A DNA stretch of 64,000 nucleotides, taken from NCBI GenBank assembly GCA_016874235.1, contig VGUJ01000001.1, positions 62,001-126,000 on the forward strand. Direction: 5' to 3'. The notes under the pieces were generated by a model. It did no database searches and was not told the DNA's origin. It saw only the letters and a list, made by a program, of their open reading frames with translations. A program made the translations under genes and the position numbers. Positions 8,918 through 17,381 of this stretch are shown here, one piece after another (the stretch's first letter is position 1; each line of letters starts with the position of its first letter). This stretch comes from Gammaproteobacteria bacterium (GTDB lineage Bacteria; Pseudomonadota; Gammaproteobacteria; Steroidobacterales; Steroidobacteraceae).

Positions 8918-9991
8918 TTAAGGATTTTTGCTGGAGTCCTGCGCTCGCGTTTCTTCGATGAACCCGAGTAGCGCCGAGACCAGCGTCAACAACACAGGTC
9001 CGATGATCAACCCGATGCCACCGAAGGCCGCTGCGCCGCCGATGACGCCCATGAACACCGCCAGTGTCGAGACGTGCGCATGTTTCGATACGAGCAGGGG
9101 GCGCAGAAAGTTGTCGGAGATCGAGATCAATGTACCCCAACCGAGCATGAACACGGCCGCACCGGAGTGCCCCATGCCCAGAAGTGCCAGCGCGGCAGGC
9201 GCCCAAACAAACGCGGTTCCACCCGCAGGCAGTAAAGAGAACAGTGCCGCGAGCACGCCGAACACCACCGGAGAGGGCAGGCCGGTCAGGGCAAAGCCGA
9301 TCCCCGTGAGCGCCCCTTGAAAAATCGCTGTGAGTCCAGACCCGAACACCACGGCGCGGGTTGTATTGGCGATTAGTGTGAATAGCTGCTCCCGCCGTCC
9401 GTGGTCGATCGGTAGCAGATGGGTGATGCGCGCGAGGAAATGGCGGCCGTCGCGTAGCATGAAAAAAAGCAGGAATAACATCAGCAGAAACGCCAAGGTC
9501 GTATTGAGCGCACCCAAGACCATTTGGCTGCCGAAGCTGGCGGCGTAGCGCAGCAGGGTCTGACCGAGCGTGACGAGGAATCCGGTGATCTCGGATGGAT
9601 CGAGATCGAGTGTTTCGGTGAGCCACGTGACGGCACCGCCCAAGACCGGGTAGTCACCGAGGCGGCTGACGAGAGACCCGTCTATACACCAATTGCTGTG
9701 CTGCATTCCGTCGATCAGGGCGCGCCCTTGCTCAATGAATTCGGCCCCGAGCCAAAACAACGGCAGGAAAATCACTAATGGTGTGAGCAGGGTGAGCACT
9801 GCAGCAGCCAGCGACGGACGGCCCCCGAGACGTGCGAGAAGACGGTCTTGCAGCGGTGCGAGTAACACAGCCATCACGATGGACCAGGCGAGTGCACCCC
9901 AGAAGGGCGCAAGGACCTGCCATACGGCGAATCCAAGAACGGCCGCACTCAGGACGAGAACACTTCGTCGGTAAAACTCTGACATGGACAT
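8918..9991 (-). CDS. AI-2E family transporter (YdiK/PerM-like permease)
   Basis: Membrane protein of the AI-2E/UPF0118 family, about 357 aa with roughly eight predicted spans: two hydrophobic segments at the N-terminus, a soluble region near residues 70-150, then a run of spans with the family-typical GALTGIGFALTGLPSPVVFGVLAA. Members export small molecules or ions, and only some are linked to autoinducer-2, so the substrate is open. I place the start at ATG 9991; the track uses TTG 10003, and ATG 9985 is also possible, with no clear SD site for any of them. Confidence 0.82.
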   Translation of the reverse strand: MSMSEFYRRSVLVLSAAVLGFAVWQVLAPFWGALAWSIVMAVLLAPLQDRLLARLGGRPSLAAAVLTLLTPLVIFLPLFWLGAEFIEQGRALIDGMQHSNWCIDGSLVSRLGDYPVLGGAVTWLTETLDLDPSEITGFLVTLGQTLLRYAASFGSQMVLGALNTTLAFLLMLFLLFFMLRDGRHFLARITHLLPIDHGRREQLFTLIANTTRAVVFGSGLTAIFQGALTGIGFALTGLPSPVVFGVLAALFSLLPAGGTAFVWAPAALALLGMGHSGAAVFMLGWGTLISISDNFLRPLLVSKHAHVSTLAVFMGVIGGAAAFGGIGLIIGPVLLTLVSALLGFIEETRAQDSSKNP

Positions 9992-10028
9992 CACTATACT
10001 CAATTAGCACATCTTGGAGGTTTCGCCC

Positions 10029-10997
10029 GTGCTGTCCCTCAACGTCAACCCCAGAGCATTCGCATATGTCTTGATCAGCGTGACCGACATGGATCAAGCG
10101 CTTGATCTTTGGGCGACCCGTTTCGGTATGGAAGTCGTCGTGCGGCGACGGGGGGATGATCACGGACTCTCGCGTCTGTGGGGGCTTGCGGACGATGACA
10201 TCGTCGATCAGGCATTGCTGGTCACGCCGGGCCGACAACAGGGCGGCATACATCTCGTACGCTTTCGTCAGCCGGGCCCTGCTGTGCGTGAGGGTGCCGC
10301 GCCGACGGACCTCGTACCCAAGAGTGTCGACATCGCCGTCCATGACATCCAGTCCCGATTCGCAGAGCTCGAAGCCGCAGGTTTCAAGTTTCGTTCAAAG
10401 ATTGGGCGGTTCGAGACCGACGGTATCGTCGTGCATGAAGTTCATATGAACGGTCCCGAGTCCGTGAACATCGTATTCCTCGAGATGGAGGGCAAGCCTG
10501 AGCACGTCAGCATCAGAGGCTATGGAGTCGCGCCGCAAGTGATCGCCACCACGCCCGACAACCTTGGCGAAAAAGCGTTCTTCGAGAGCGTCCTCGATCT
10601 TGATGAAACCTCGTACCATCGTTTCTCTGGGCCAGAAGTGGAACGGACCATCGGATTACCTCCGGGTGGCGCGCTCGACGTACGGATTTTCGGCGATTCA
10701 GACTACGACTACGGACGCCTCGAAATCGTCCAGTACGAAGGCGTGAAGAGCAACAATCTTTATTCGCGCGCCCAGCCACCTGCGCGTGGTTTTTTATCTG
10801 TCTCGTTTTTCGTCAAAGATATTGGCGAGGCCCTCGACCGAGCGGCATCGCTTCAGCAATCACGCGGAATAGACGCCATGCGTGCACCGACGCGCGATCA
10901 TGGTGTGGTGGAAACGATTTTCGGACGGGTCCGAATGGCCACGCTGACATCACCCGCCGGGCTGGTCGTACTGCTCGTCGAACAGCCAAGGGGCTGA
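10029..10997 (+). CDS. VOC-family protein with two vicinal-oxygen-chelate modules
   Basis: A 322-aa protein made of two glyoxalase/dioxygenase-fold halves. The first, residues ~8-140, has AYVLISVTDMDQALDLW followed by KSVDIAVHDIQSRFAEL. The second, ~150-318, has VIATTPDNLGEKAFFESVL and FLSVSFFVKDIGEAL. This is the layout of extradiol-dioxygenase or 4-hydroxyphenylpyruvate-dioxygenase-like proteins, but I do not see a clean metal-binding His/His/Glu set and assign no reaction. Start: GTG 10029 sits 8 bases after a strong GGAGG, whereas the track start TTG 10014 lies upstream of that SD site. The gene converges on gloB with a 4-base gap. Confidence 0.78.
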   Translation: MLSLNVNPRAFAYVLISVTDMDQALDLWATRFGMEVVVRRRGDDHGLSRLWGLADDDIVDQALLVTPGRQQGGIHLVRFRQPGPAVREGAAPTDLVPKSVDIAVHDIQSRFAELEAAGFKFRSKIGRFETDGIVVHEVHMNGPESVNIVFLEMEGKPEHVSIRGYGVAPQVIATTPDNLGEKAFFESVLDLDETSYHRFSGPEVERTIGLPPGGALDVRIFGDSDYDYGRLEIVQYEGVKSNNLYSRAQPPARGFLSVSFFVKDIGEALDRAASLQQSRGIDAMRAPTRDHGVVETIFGRVRMATLTSPAGLVVLLVEQPRG

Positions 10998-11001
10998 TGC
11001 C

Positions 11002-11805
11002 TTACCAGCGATTACGCAGCTCGCGCAGTTTCAAAAAAATCTCTCGAGGGTCTGGCCGATCGCCTAGGTCCGGAAAAACTTTGCGCAAGCCCTCGATCAC
11101 GACCGGGTTTTGCAGTCTGAAAAATGTATTGATACGGCGTTCGTCACCCAGCGTCGTGACAGGTGCTTGCGCGCCATCCAAACCTTGCATGCTCGCCAGC
11201 AAAGTCGAGGCATCGCGGTTGTTCGGCTCTCGATCGAGGGTGAAGGCGAGGTTACGAGCGAGATAGTCGTGTCCTGGATGGATGCGCGTGGCATCCGGCA
11301 GCGGCGCGAGGCGTTGTACGAAGGTGTGATAGAGCAGTTCCGGATCGCCGCCGTTGTGACAATTGCCCGCGCCCGCGTTGAACAGTGTGTCTCCGCACAG
11401 CAGCTCGGGCGGGGCATAGGACGACCTTCCCCGCATGAGCAGGCAGAGGTGCGAGCGCGTGTGGCCAGGCGTATCCAGGCACTCGAGTTCCACGCTGTGC
11501 CCAACCCTGACGGTGTCTCCATGCGAGAGGCCGCGATCGAGACCCGGAATGCGTCTCCCTGCACCGGCATGCGCCAACACCTTCGCCCGCGTCGCCTCCC
11601 GAAGAGGTTCGTTGCCACCGATGTGGTCGCCGTGCTCGTGGGTGTTGAGGATCTGGGTGATGGTCCACCCGCGCGCCCGAGCGGTGTCGGCGCATAACCT
11701 CCAGTCGAGGGGGTCGACGGCGAGGGCCTCGCCGGTCTCTGCGCAAGCGATGAGATAGTGGTAGTTCCGCCACGCATTGGCTGGCCAGAGGCGTTCGATG
11801 ATCAT
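11002..11805 (-). CDS. gloB: Hydroxyacylglutathione hydrolase (glyoxalase II)
   Basis: Zinc-dependent thioesterase that hydrolyses S-D-lactoylglutathione and related glutathione thioesters. The metallo-beta-lactamase signature NTHEHGDHIGGN is near residue 55, followed by the conserved CLDTPGHTRSHLC, CGDTLFNAGAGNC and HPGHDYLARNLAFT. From ATG 11805 (MIIERLWPANAWRNYHYL) the protein is 267 aa, near the family's 250-260; the track start 11886 would add an unusual tail running into the pcs start. It is divergent from pcs, with 80 bases between the two start codons, so regulation may be shared. This is one of two glyoxalase-II-fold genes flanking pcs-mcr. Confidence 0.93.
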   Translation of the reverse strand: MIIERLWPANAWRNYHYLIACAETGEALAVDPLDWRLCADTARARGWTITQILNTHEHGDHIGGNEPLREATRAKVLAHAGAGRRIPGLDRGLSHGDTVRVGHSVELECLDTPGHTRSHLCLLMRGRSSYAPPELLCGDTLFNAGAGNCHNGGDPELLYHTFVQRLAPLPDATRIHPGHDYLARNLAFTLDREPNNRDASTLLASMQGLDGAQAPVTTLGDERRINTFFRLQNPVVIEGLRKVFPDLGDRPDPREIFLKLRELRNRW

Positions 11806-11885
11806 ATTTTGACAGTGAATTTTAACACGCATCTTTTCACATACTGCCGTGCTAGTCTGCTTTCGGGGGTCGGAGTGCGGCATCA

Positions 11886-14800
11886 ATGTCGAGTGTTAAC
11901 GGGTCCATGGACGCGGCCCCGACGCCCGTGGCGATTACGCCACCGTCGGCTTCCGTAAACCCCTTCGTCCACCGCGCTGCCTGGCAGGCTGCACGCGATG
12001 CGTGTGTGGCCGACCCGGGCGCGTTTCATGGCGATATCGCCAGTCGCGAAATTCATTGGTTCGAACCCAAGGTCGGCTCTCACGGCGCTTGGATCACCCG
12101 CGATCCCGAAGGGCGTTGGCACGGATTCGACGCTCGAACCGGCGATCCCGTCGACCCTTCTCTGCCTCAAAGTTATCGGCCATGGAGTCGCGGGCTCGAT
12201 GACTCCGAGGCGCCGTTCTATCGCTGGTTCAGCGATGCCCTGACGAACGCCTGCTTCAACGAAGTCGATCGACATGTCCTCGCCGGACACGGTGCTGAAG
12301 CGGCATTGTGGTTCGAGGGGGATCGGTGGGACCAGTCTCAGGACGGTGGACGCGGTGCTCCGGTCGTTTCTTATAGCGTCTCGCGTAAGCAGCTGATGCT
12401 CGAGGTGGCGCGGTGTGCGCTTGCGCTGCGCCAGCTCGGCCTCAAGACAGGTGATCGCATCGCGATCAACATGCCGAACATTCCCGAGCAGATCTATTGG
12501 ACCGAAGCCTGCAAGCGTCTGGGTATCGTCTACACGCCCGTGTTCGGCGGATTTAGCGATAAAACGCTGTCCGATCGCATTCACAACGCCGGTGCCCGCA
12601 TCGTCATCACGGCTGACGGCGGTTATCGCAACGCACAAATCGTCGCGTTCAAAGAGGCCTATACCGATCCGGCCCTCGATGGTTATGTACCTGCAGAGAC
12701 GGCCATCGCGGCGGTGACCCAAGCGCTCGAGTCCCTCGGCCTCGAAATGCTACACGCGAACGCCATCCTCGAGGGTGCGCGCAAGACCGTAGCCAATGAA
12801 ATTACCCTCGAACGTTCCGACGTGATGCGTGGCGTCGGTCGTGCTCTCGAGGGGATCGCAGGACTTTCGCCTTCTGCCGCCAGTCGAATTCGTACGGCCA
12901 TCGCCAGTGCCCTCGTGACGACGCCACCGCGAGTCGACACCGTCGTCGTCGTCAAACATGCTGGACAAGCCGACATCGTGTGGCGTCCGGAGCGAGATCG
13001 TTGGGCTCACTCACTCACCGACGCCGCAATGCAGATTTTGTTGGACGGAGCACGCAAGGCGGGCCATGCCGTCGCGAACGAAGCGCAACTGTTGGCGCTC
13101 GATGATCGCGCTTTCGTCGCAGCGATCTGGGCGACGGTTCCACCGGAGCCGCTCGACGCCGAATTCCCGATGTTTTTCATCTATACCTCGGGCTCGACGG
13201 GCAAACCCAAAGGCGTCGTGCACGTTCACGGTGGTTACGTCAGCGGTGTCGCCTACACCTTGCGCGTGGCGTTCGACGCTCGCGCCGGAGATGTGATGTA
13301 CGTGGTCGCCGATCCAGGCTGGATCACGGGACAGAGCTACATGATTTGCGGTGCGCTGACGACGCGCGTCACGACGGTGATTGCCGAGGGCGTGCCGGTC
13401 TTCCCGAGTGCTGGCCGCTTCGCGAGCATCATCGAGCGGTTGAAGGTCAATATCTTCAAAGCCGGCGTCACCTTCCTCAAAACAGTGATGACCGACCCGC
13501 AGAACGTCGAGGATGTCCGCGCGTACTCGCGCGCGAGCCTGCGTGTTGCGACGTTCTGCGCCGAACCCACTTCGCCGGTGGTTCAACAGTTCGGCATGGA
13601 GCTCGTCACGCCTTGGTATACCAATTCGTATTGGGCGACCGAGCACGGCGGCATCGTCTGGACGCACCTGTTCGGCAACGCGGACTTCCCGTTGCGCGCC
13701 GATGCCCACACCTATCCGCTACCGTGGATCATGGGCGACGTTTGGCTCGCTGATAGCGAGGCAGACGCGTCGGGTACGGTCGTTGCACGCGCGGCAGCGG
13801 TCGGCGAGAAAGGCGAAATCGTGATCGCAGCGCCGTTTCCGTATCTCTGCCGCACCATTTGGGGCGCGGAGGGAGACTTCAAAGTCGAGGGGCGCCGAGT
13901 CGTTCGTCAATGGCGCGGCGATTTCGAGCGATATCGAAAAACGTATTGGACTCGCTGGAAAGGAAAACTGGCTTACACGCAGGGTGACTTCGCGGTGAAG
14001 TACGCCGACGGCGGTTTCTCGTTGCATGGACGATCGGACGACGTGATTAACGTGTCAGGTCATCGACTCGGTACCGAAGAAATCGAAGGCGCCATCTTGC
14101 GCGACAAGCAGGTGAATCCGGATTCACCCGTCGGCAACGTCATCGTAGTCGGCGCGCCGCATGCACAAAAAGGGTTGACGCCACTCGCGTTCGTCCGGCC
14201 CGCCCCCGGCCGCAAGATTACCGCCGAAGATCGTCGACGACTCATTGAGACCGTTCGACAAGAAAAAGGCCAGGTTGCGATCCCGGAAGACTTCGTCGAA
14301 GTGACGCAGTTCCCAGAGACTCGCAGCGGCAAGTACATGCGACGCATGGTTCGCGCGCTGGTCGAAGGTCAGGAAGTCGGAGACACCTCGACGCTGCGTA
14401 ACCCCGAATCCATCGCCGAGCTCCGTAGTGCCATCGCCGAGTGGCAAGCGCGTCAGCGAGTGGCCGACGAGCAGCAACTCTTCGAAGACTTCCGTTATTT
14501 CCGAATTCATTATCACTCGCTCGCGACGCCCTCGATCGGCAAGCGTCGCTCAAAAAAGGCCGCGCTGCGTATCGCGGTGATCACGATCAACAACCCGCCG
14601 GTGAACGCGCTTAATGAGCGTGCACTCGATGAGCTCAATATCGTGATCGATCACGTGGCTCGACGTGATGACGTCAAGGCGGTGGTATTCACTGGACAGG
14701 GCACCTCGGCGTTCGTCGCCGGTGCCGACATTCGCCAGCTCTACGAAGACGCCCATACGCTCGATGAGGCGCTTCCGCTGCCGAACAACGCTCATCTCGC

Positions 14801-17381
14801 ATTTCGCAAGATCGAAGCGATGGATAAACCCGCGATCGCCGCCATCAACGGTGTGGCGCTCGGGGGTGGCATGGAGTTCGCGATGGCCTGTCATGTGCGC
14901 GTCGCCGAGCCACTCGCCACCTTCGGACAGCCTGAGGTTCGCCTCAATCTGTTGCCGGGATACGGCGGCACACAAAGATTGCCGAGACTGCTCGAGCAGG
15001 CGGGTCATCCGTCACCGATCGTGCGTTCTCTCGAGATCATTATGGGCGGCAGAACGCTCGAGGCTGCAGAAGTGCAGGCCGACGGATTACTGCACGCCGT
15101 GTCCGACGAGAACGAAGACGTCTTGGCGCTCGCGACACGACTCGCTCGCGAATATGTCGCTGCACCGGCCGGCCGCAATCTCGTCGCAAAGACCTTCGCG
15201 GCGCGCCGAGCGGCCAATGCCGCTTGGCAATCGGCAGGTCGCGCCGACTTCGTTGCCGCCATCGCCGATTCGGAAGTGCAGCGACTCCTCGCGCAGGCGC
15301 GTGCCGTCGGTCGCGGCCCAACGGCCGAACGGATTTTCGATGCTGTGAAGACGGGTTGGCATCAAGGCATCGGCGCAGGACTCGCTCGCGAGGCGCAGTT
15401 ATTCGCCGAAGCGATCGTCGATCCTCAAGGTGGCAAGGCGGGCATTCGAGCGTTCTTCGACAAGCAGAGCGCACCGTTACCGACGCGCCGCGCTGAAACA
15501 CCCCGACCAGAGAAGGTCGGAGACCTCGTCAAACGAGGCGAGTTGCTGCCGGTGGGCGCCGCATTCTTCCCTGGGCTGACGCCGCTGCCGACATGGCAAT
15601 ACGGTCATGCGGTCGTCAAAGACGAACGAACCGGCGCTCCAGCGCACGGCCTTCCTAAAAACGCCGAGCGGGAAATCATCGTTCCAGTGCCGACACCTGG
15701 CCCGAACGAGGCACTCGTGTATGTGTTGGCGTCCGAGGTCAACTTCAACGACATCTGGGCGATCACCGGCATCCCAGTTTCGCCTTTCGACAATCATGAT
15801 CTCGATTATCAGGTGACGGGCTCCGGCGGCGTCGCGCTGATCGCAGCGGTGGGCAGCGAGGTCAAACGAGAAGGGCGATTGAAAGTCGGCGATCTCGTCA
15901 CGGTGTACTCGGGGCAAAGTGACCTGCTCTCTCCGCTCGCAGCTCGCGATCCGATGTATGCAGGATTTTCGATTCAGGGATACGAAACTGACACCGGTAG
16001 TCATCAACAGTTTCTGCTCGTACAGGGACCGCAGCTACATGCGCTCCCCCCCGATCTCACGCTCGAGGCGGCAGGCTCCTACGTACTCAATCTCGGCACG
16101 GTCGTTAGAGCGCTCTTCACCACGCTGCAGATCGAGAGTGGGAAGACACTCTTCGTCGAAGGTGCAGCGACCGGTACCGGATTCGAAGCACTCAAGAGTG
16201 CTGCGCGTAATGGGCTCACGAGTGTGGGTCTGGTGTCGAGTTCGGAGCGCGCGACGTTCATTGCAGGTCACGGCGCAGCGGGCGCGATCAATCGACGCGA
16301 TCCGCGTTGGGCAAAAGCCTTTACGGCCGTTCCCGAAAGCGCGGCGGACATCGCGGCCTGGGAGCAGGCGGGTGAGCCCATTCTCAAAGAAATGCGTCAG
16401 CAAGCGGGTGGCCGACTTGCAGACTATGTGGTGTCGCATGCAGGACAGGAGTCCTTCCCACGGTCTTTCCAGCTCTTGGCTGAGAACGGCACGCTGACCT
16501 TCTACGGCGCGACGAGTGGCTACTGGTTCTCTTTCGTCGGTAAAAAAGGATCTGCGACCCCTGAAGACATGCTGCGTCGAGCGCGGTTGCGTGCCGGCGA
16601 GGCTGTGCTGCTTTATTACGGCGTCGGCGCACACGATCTACTCGATCCGGTCGGGCTCGAGGCGATCGAGGCGGTACGCAAAGCCGGTGGACGGTTGGTG
16701 GTGGCGACGGCCACCGACGCTCAGCGAGAATTCGTGCAGTCACTGGGTTATGGCGATGCGGTTCGCGGTGTCGTGTCCATCGAGGAAATCCGTCGTAAAG
16801 AAGGTGCGGACTTCGATTGGCCGTCGGCGCTTCCTGCGATGCCCGACTCGAAGAAAGACACGGTCCGATTCAAAGAGGCCGTGCGGCAATTTCAAGATCG
16901 CACCATGAAGCCCTTCGGCGGAGCGATCGGACGCTGGTTACGCTCACCGGACAATCCCCGCGGTTACCCAGATCTCATCATCGAGCGTGCCGGGCACGAC
17001 GCCCTCGCAGCCTCGACGTCGCTCGTCAAACCTTTTACGGGACGCGTCGTGTTTTGCGAGTCGATGGCGGGGCGCCGCTATACGTTCTATGCACCGCAGG
17101 TGTGGATGCGACAGCGACGAATCATCATGCCCACCGCCACCATTGCAGGAACCCATCTTTGCAACGCCTTCGAAGTTGCCCGCATGAACGACATGATCGC
17201 GGCGGGGCAACTCGAGGTCAGTCCACCCACCATCGTTCCGTGGGGCGACCTGCCGGCTGCACACCAGTCAATGTGGGACAACACTCACGCTGGAGCGAAT
17301 TACGTTGTTAACCATGCGCTGCCACGGATTGGGCTGCGCTCGCGCGATGAACTTTTCCAGGAATGGGGAGCGGCTCGATGA
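11886..17381 (+). CDS. pcs: Trifunctional propionyl-CoA synthase (acyl-CoA synthetase / enoyl-CoA hydratase / enoyl-CoA reductase fusion)
   Basis: Converts 3-hydroxypropionate, CoA, ATP and NADPH to propionyl-CoA through 3-hydroxypropionyl-CoA and acryloyl-CoA. Three domains are visible. An AMP-forming ligase spans ~1-880, with YTSGSTGKPKG near 433 and the catalytic lysine in PETRSGKYMRR near 816. A crotonase-fold hydratase spans ~890-1150, with glutamates in GGGMEFAMAC (~997) and FGQPEVRL (~1017), spaced as in classic enoyl-CoA hydratase. An MDR-type reductase spans ~1230-1831, with ASEVNFNDIWAITGIP and nucleotide-binding GAATGTG near 1426. Length (1831 aa), domain order and many remembered stretches match Chloroflexus Pcs (~1820 aa). 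The frame is unbroken. GGAG lies 10 bases before ATG. Its stop overlaps the mcr start as ATGA. Confidence 0.95.
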   Translation: MSSVNGSMDAAPTPVAITPPSASVNPFVHRAAWQAARDACVADPGAFHGDIASREIHWFEPKVGSHGAWITRDPEGRWHGFDARTGDPVDPSLPQSYRPWSRGLDDSEAPFYRWFSDALTNACFNEVDRHVLAGHGAEAALWFEGDRWDQSQDGGRGAPVVSYSVSRKQLMLEVARCALALRQLGLKTGDRIAINMPNIPEQIYWTEACKRLGIVYTPVFGGFSDKTLSDRIHNAGARIVITADGGYRNAQIVAFKEAYTDPALDGYVPAETAIAAVTQALESLGLEMLHANAILEGARKTVANEITLERSDVMRGVGRALEGIAGLSPSAASRIRTAIASALVTTPPRVDTVVVVKHAGQADIVWRPERDRWAHSLTDAAMQILLDGARKAGHAVANEAQLLALDDRAFVAAIWATVPPEPLDAEFPMFFIYTSGSTGKPKGVVHVHGGYVSGVAYTLRVAFDARAGDVMYVVADPGWITGQSYMICGALTTRVTTVIAEGVPVFPSAGRFASIIERLKVNIFKAGVTFLKTVMTDPQNVEDVRAYSRASLRVATFCAEPTSPVVQQFGMELVTPWYTNSYWATEHGGIVWTHLFGNADFPLRADAHTYPLPWIMGDVWLADSEADASGTVVARAAAVGEKGEIVIAAPFPYLCRTIWGAEGDFKVEGRRVVRQWRGDFERYRKTYWTRWKGKLAYTQGDFAVKYADGGFSLHGRSDDVINVSGHRLGTEEIEGAILRDKQVNPDSPVGNVIVVGAPHAQKGLTPLAFVRPAPGRKITAEDRRRLIETVRQEKGQVAIPEDFVEVTQFPETRSGKYMRRMVRALVEGQEVGDTSTLRNPESIAELRSAIAEWQARQRVADEQQLFEDFRYFRIHYHSLATPSIGKRRSKKAALRIAVITINNPPVNALNERALDELNIVIDHVARRDDVKAVVFTGQGTSAFVAGADIRQLYEDAHTLDEALPLPNNAHLAFRKIEAMDKPAIAAINGVALGGGMEFAMACHVRVAEPLATFGQPEVRLNLLPGYGGTQRLPRLLEQAGHPSPIVRSLEIIMGGRTLEAAEVQADGLLHAVSDENEDVLALATRLAREYVAAPAGRNLVAKTFAARRAANAAWQSAGRADFVAAIADSEVQRLLAQARAVGRGPTAERIFDAVKTGWHQGIGAGLAREAQLFAEAIVDPQGGKAGIRAFFDKQSAPLPTRRAETPRPEKVGDLVKRGELLPVGAAFFPGLTPLPTWQYGHAVVKDERTGAPAHGLPKNAEREIIVPVPTPGPNEALVYVLASEVNFNDIWAITGIPVSPFDNHDLDYQVTGSGGVALIAAVGSEVKREGRLKVGDLVTVYSGQSDLLSPLAARDPMYAGFSIQGYETDTGSHQQFLLVQGPQLHALPPDLTLEAAGSYVLNLGTVVRALFTTLQIESGKTLFVEGAATGTGFEALKSAARNGLTSVGLVSSSERATFIAGHGAAGAINRRDPRWAKAFTAVPESAADIAAWEQAGEPILKEMRQQAGGRLADYVVSHAGQESFPRSFQLLAENGTLTFYGATSGYWFSFVGKKGSATPEDMLRRARLRAGEAVLLYYGVGAHDLLDPVGLEAIEAVRKAGGRLVVATATDAQREFVQSLGYGDAVRGVVSIEEIRRKEGADFDWPSALPAMPDSKKDTVRFKEAVRQFQDRTMKPFGGAIGRWLRSPDNPRGYPDLIIERAGHDALAASTSLVKPFTGRVVFCESMAGRRYTFYAPQVWMRQRRIIMPTATIAGTHLCNAFEVARMNDMIAAGQLEVSPPTIVPWGDLPAAHQSMWDNTHAGANYVVNHALPRIGLRSRDELFQEWGAAR

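Noticed and set aside
10029-10997. VOC protein as methylmalonyl-CoA epimerase completing the propionyl-CoA route
   Set aside because: Epimerases are single VOC domains of about 140-150 aa; this protein is 322 aa with two halves and no epimerase signature that I recognise.
11806-11885. TTGACA at about 11813 as -35 box of a pcs promoter
   Set aside because: No acceptable -10 hexamer lies 15-19 bases downstream; the best candidate (TAGTCT) is too far away.
13011-13709. 232-aa minus-strand ORF inside pcs, and similar frames inside pcs and mcr
   Set aside because: The pcs and mcr frames match known enzymes throughout; these antisense frames have no recognisable motifs.
11886-17381. Possibility that pcs is an artefact joining three separate genes
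   Set aside because: The frame is continuous, linkers are present and the domain order and total length match the known trifunctional enzyme.
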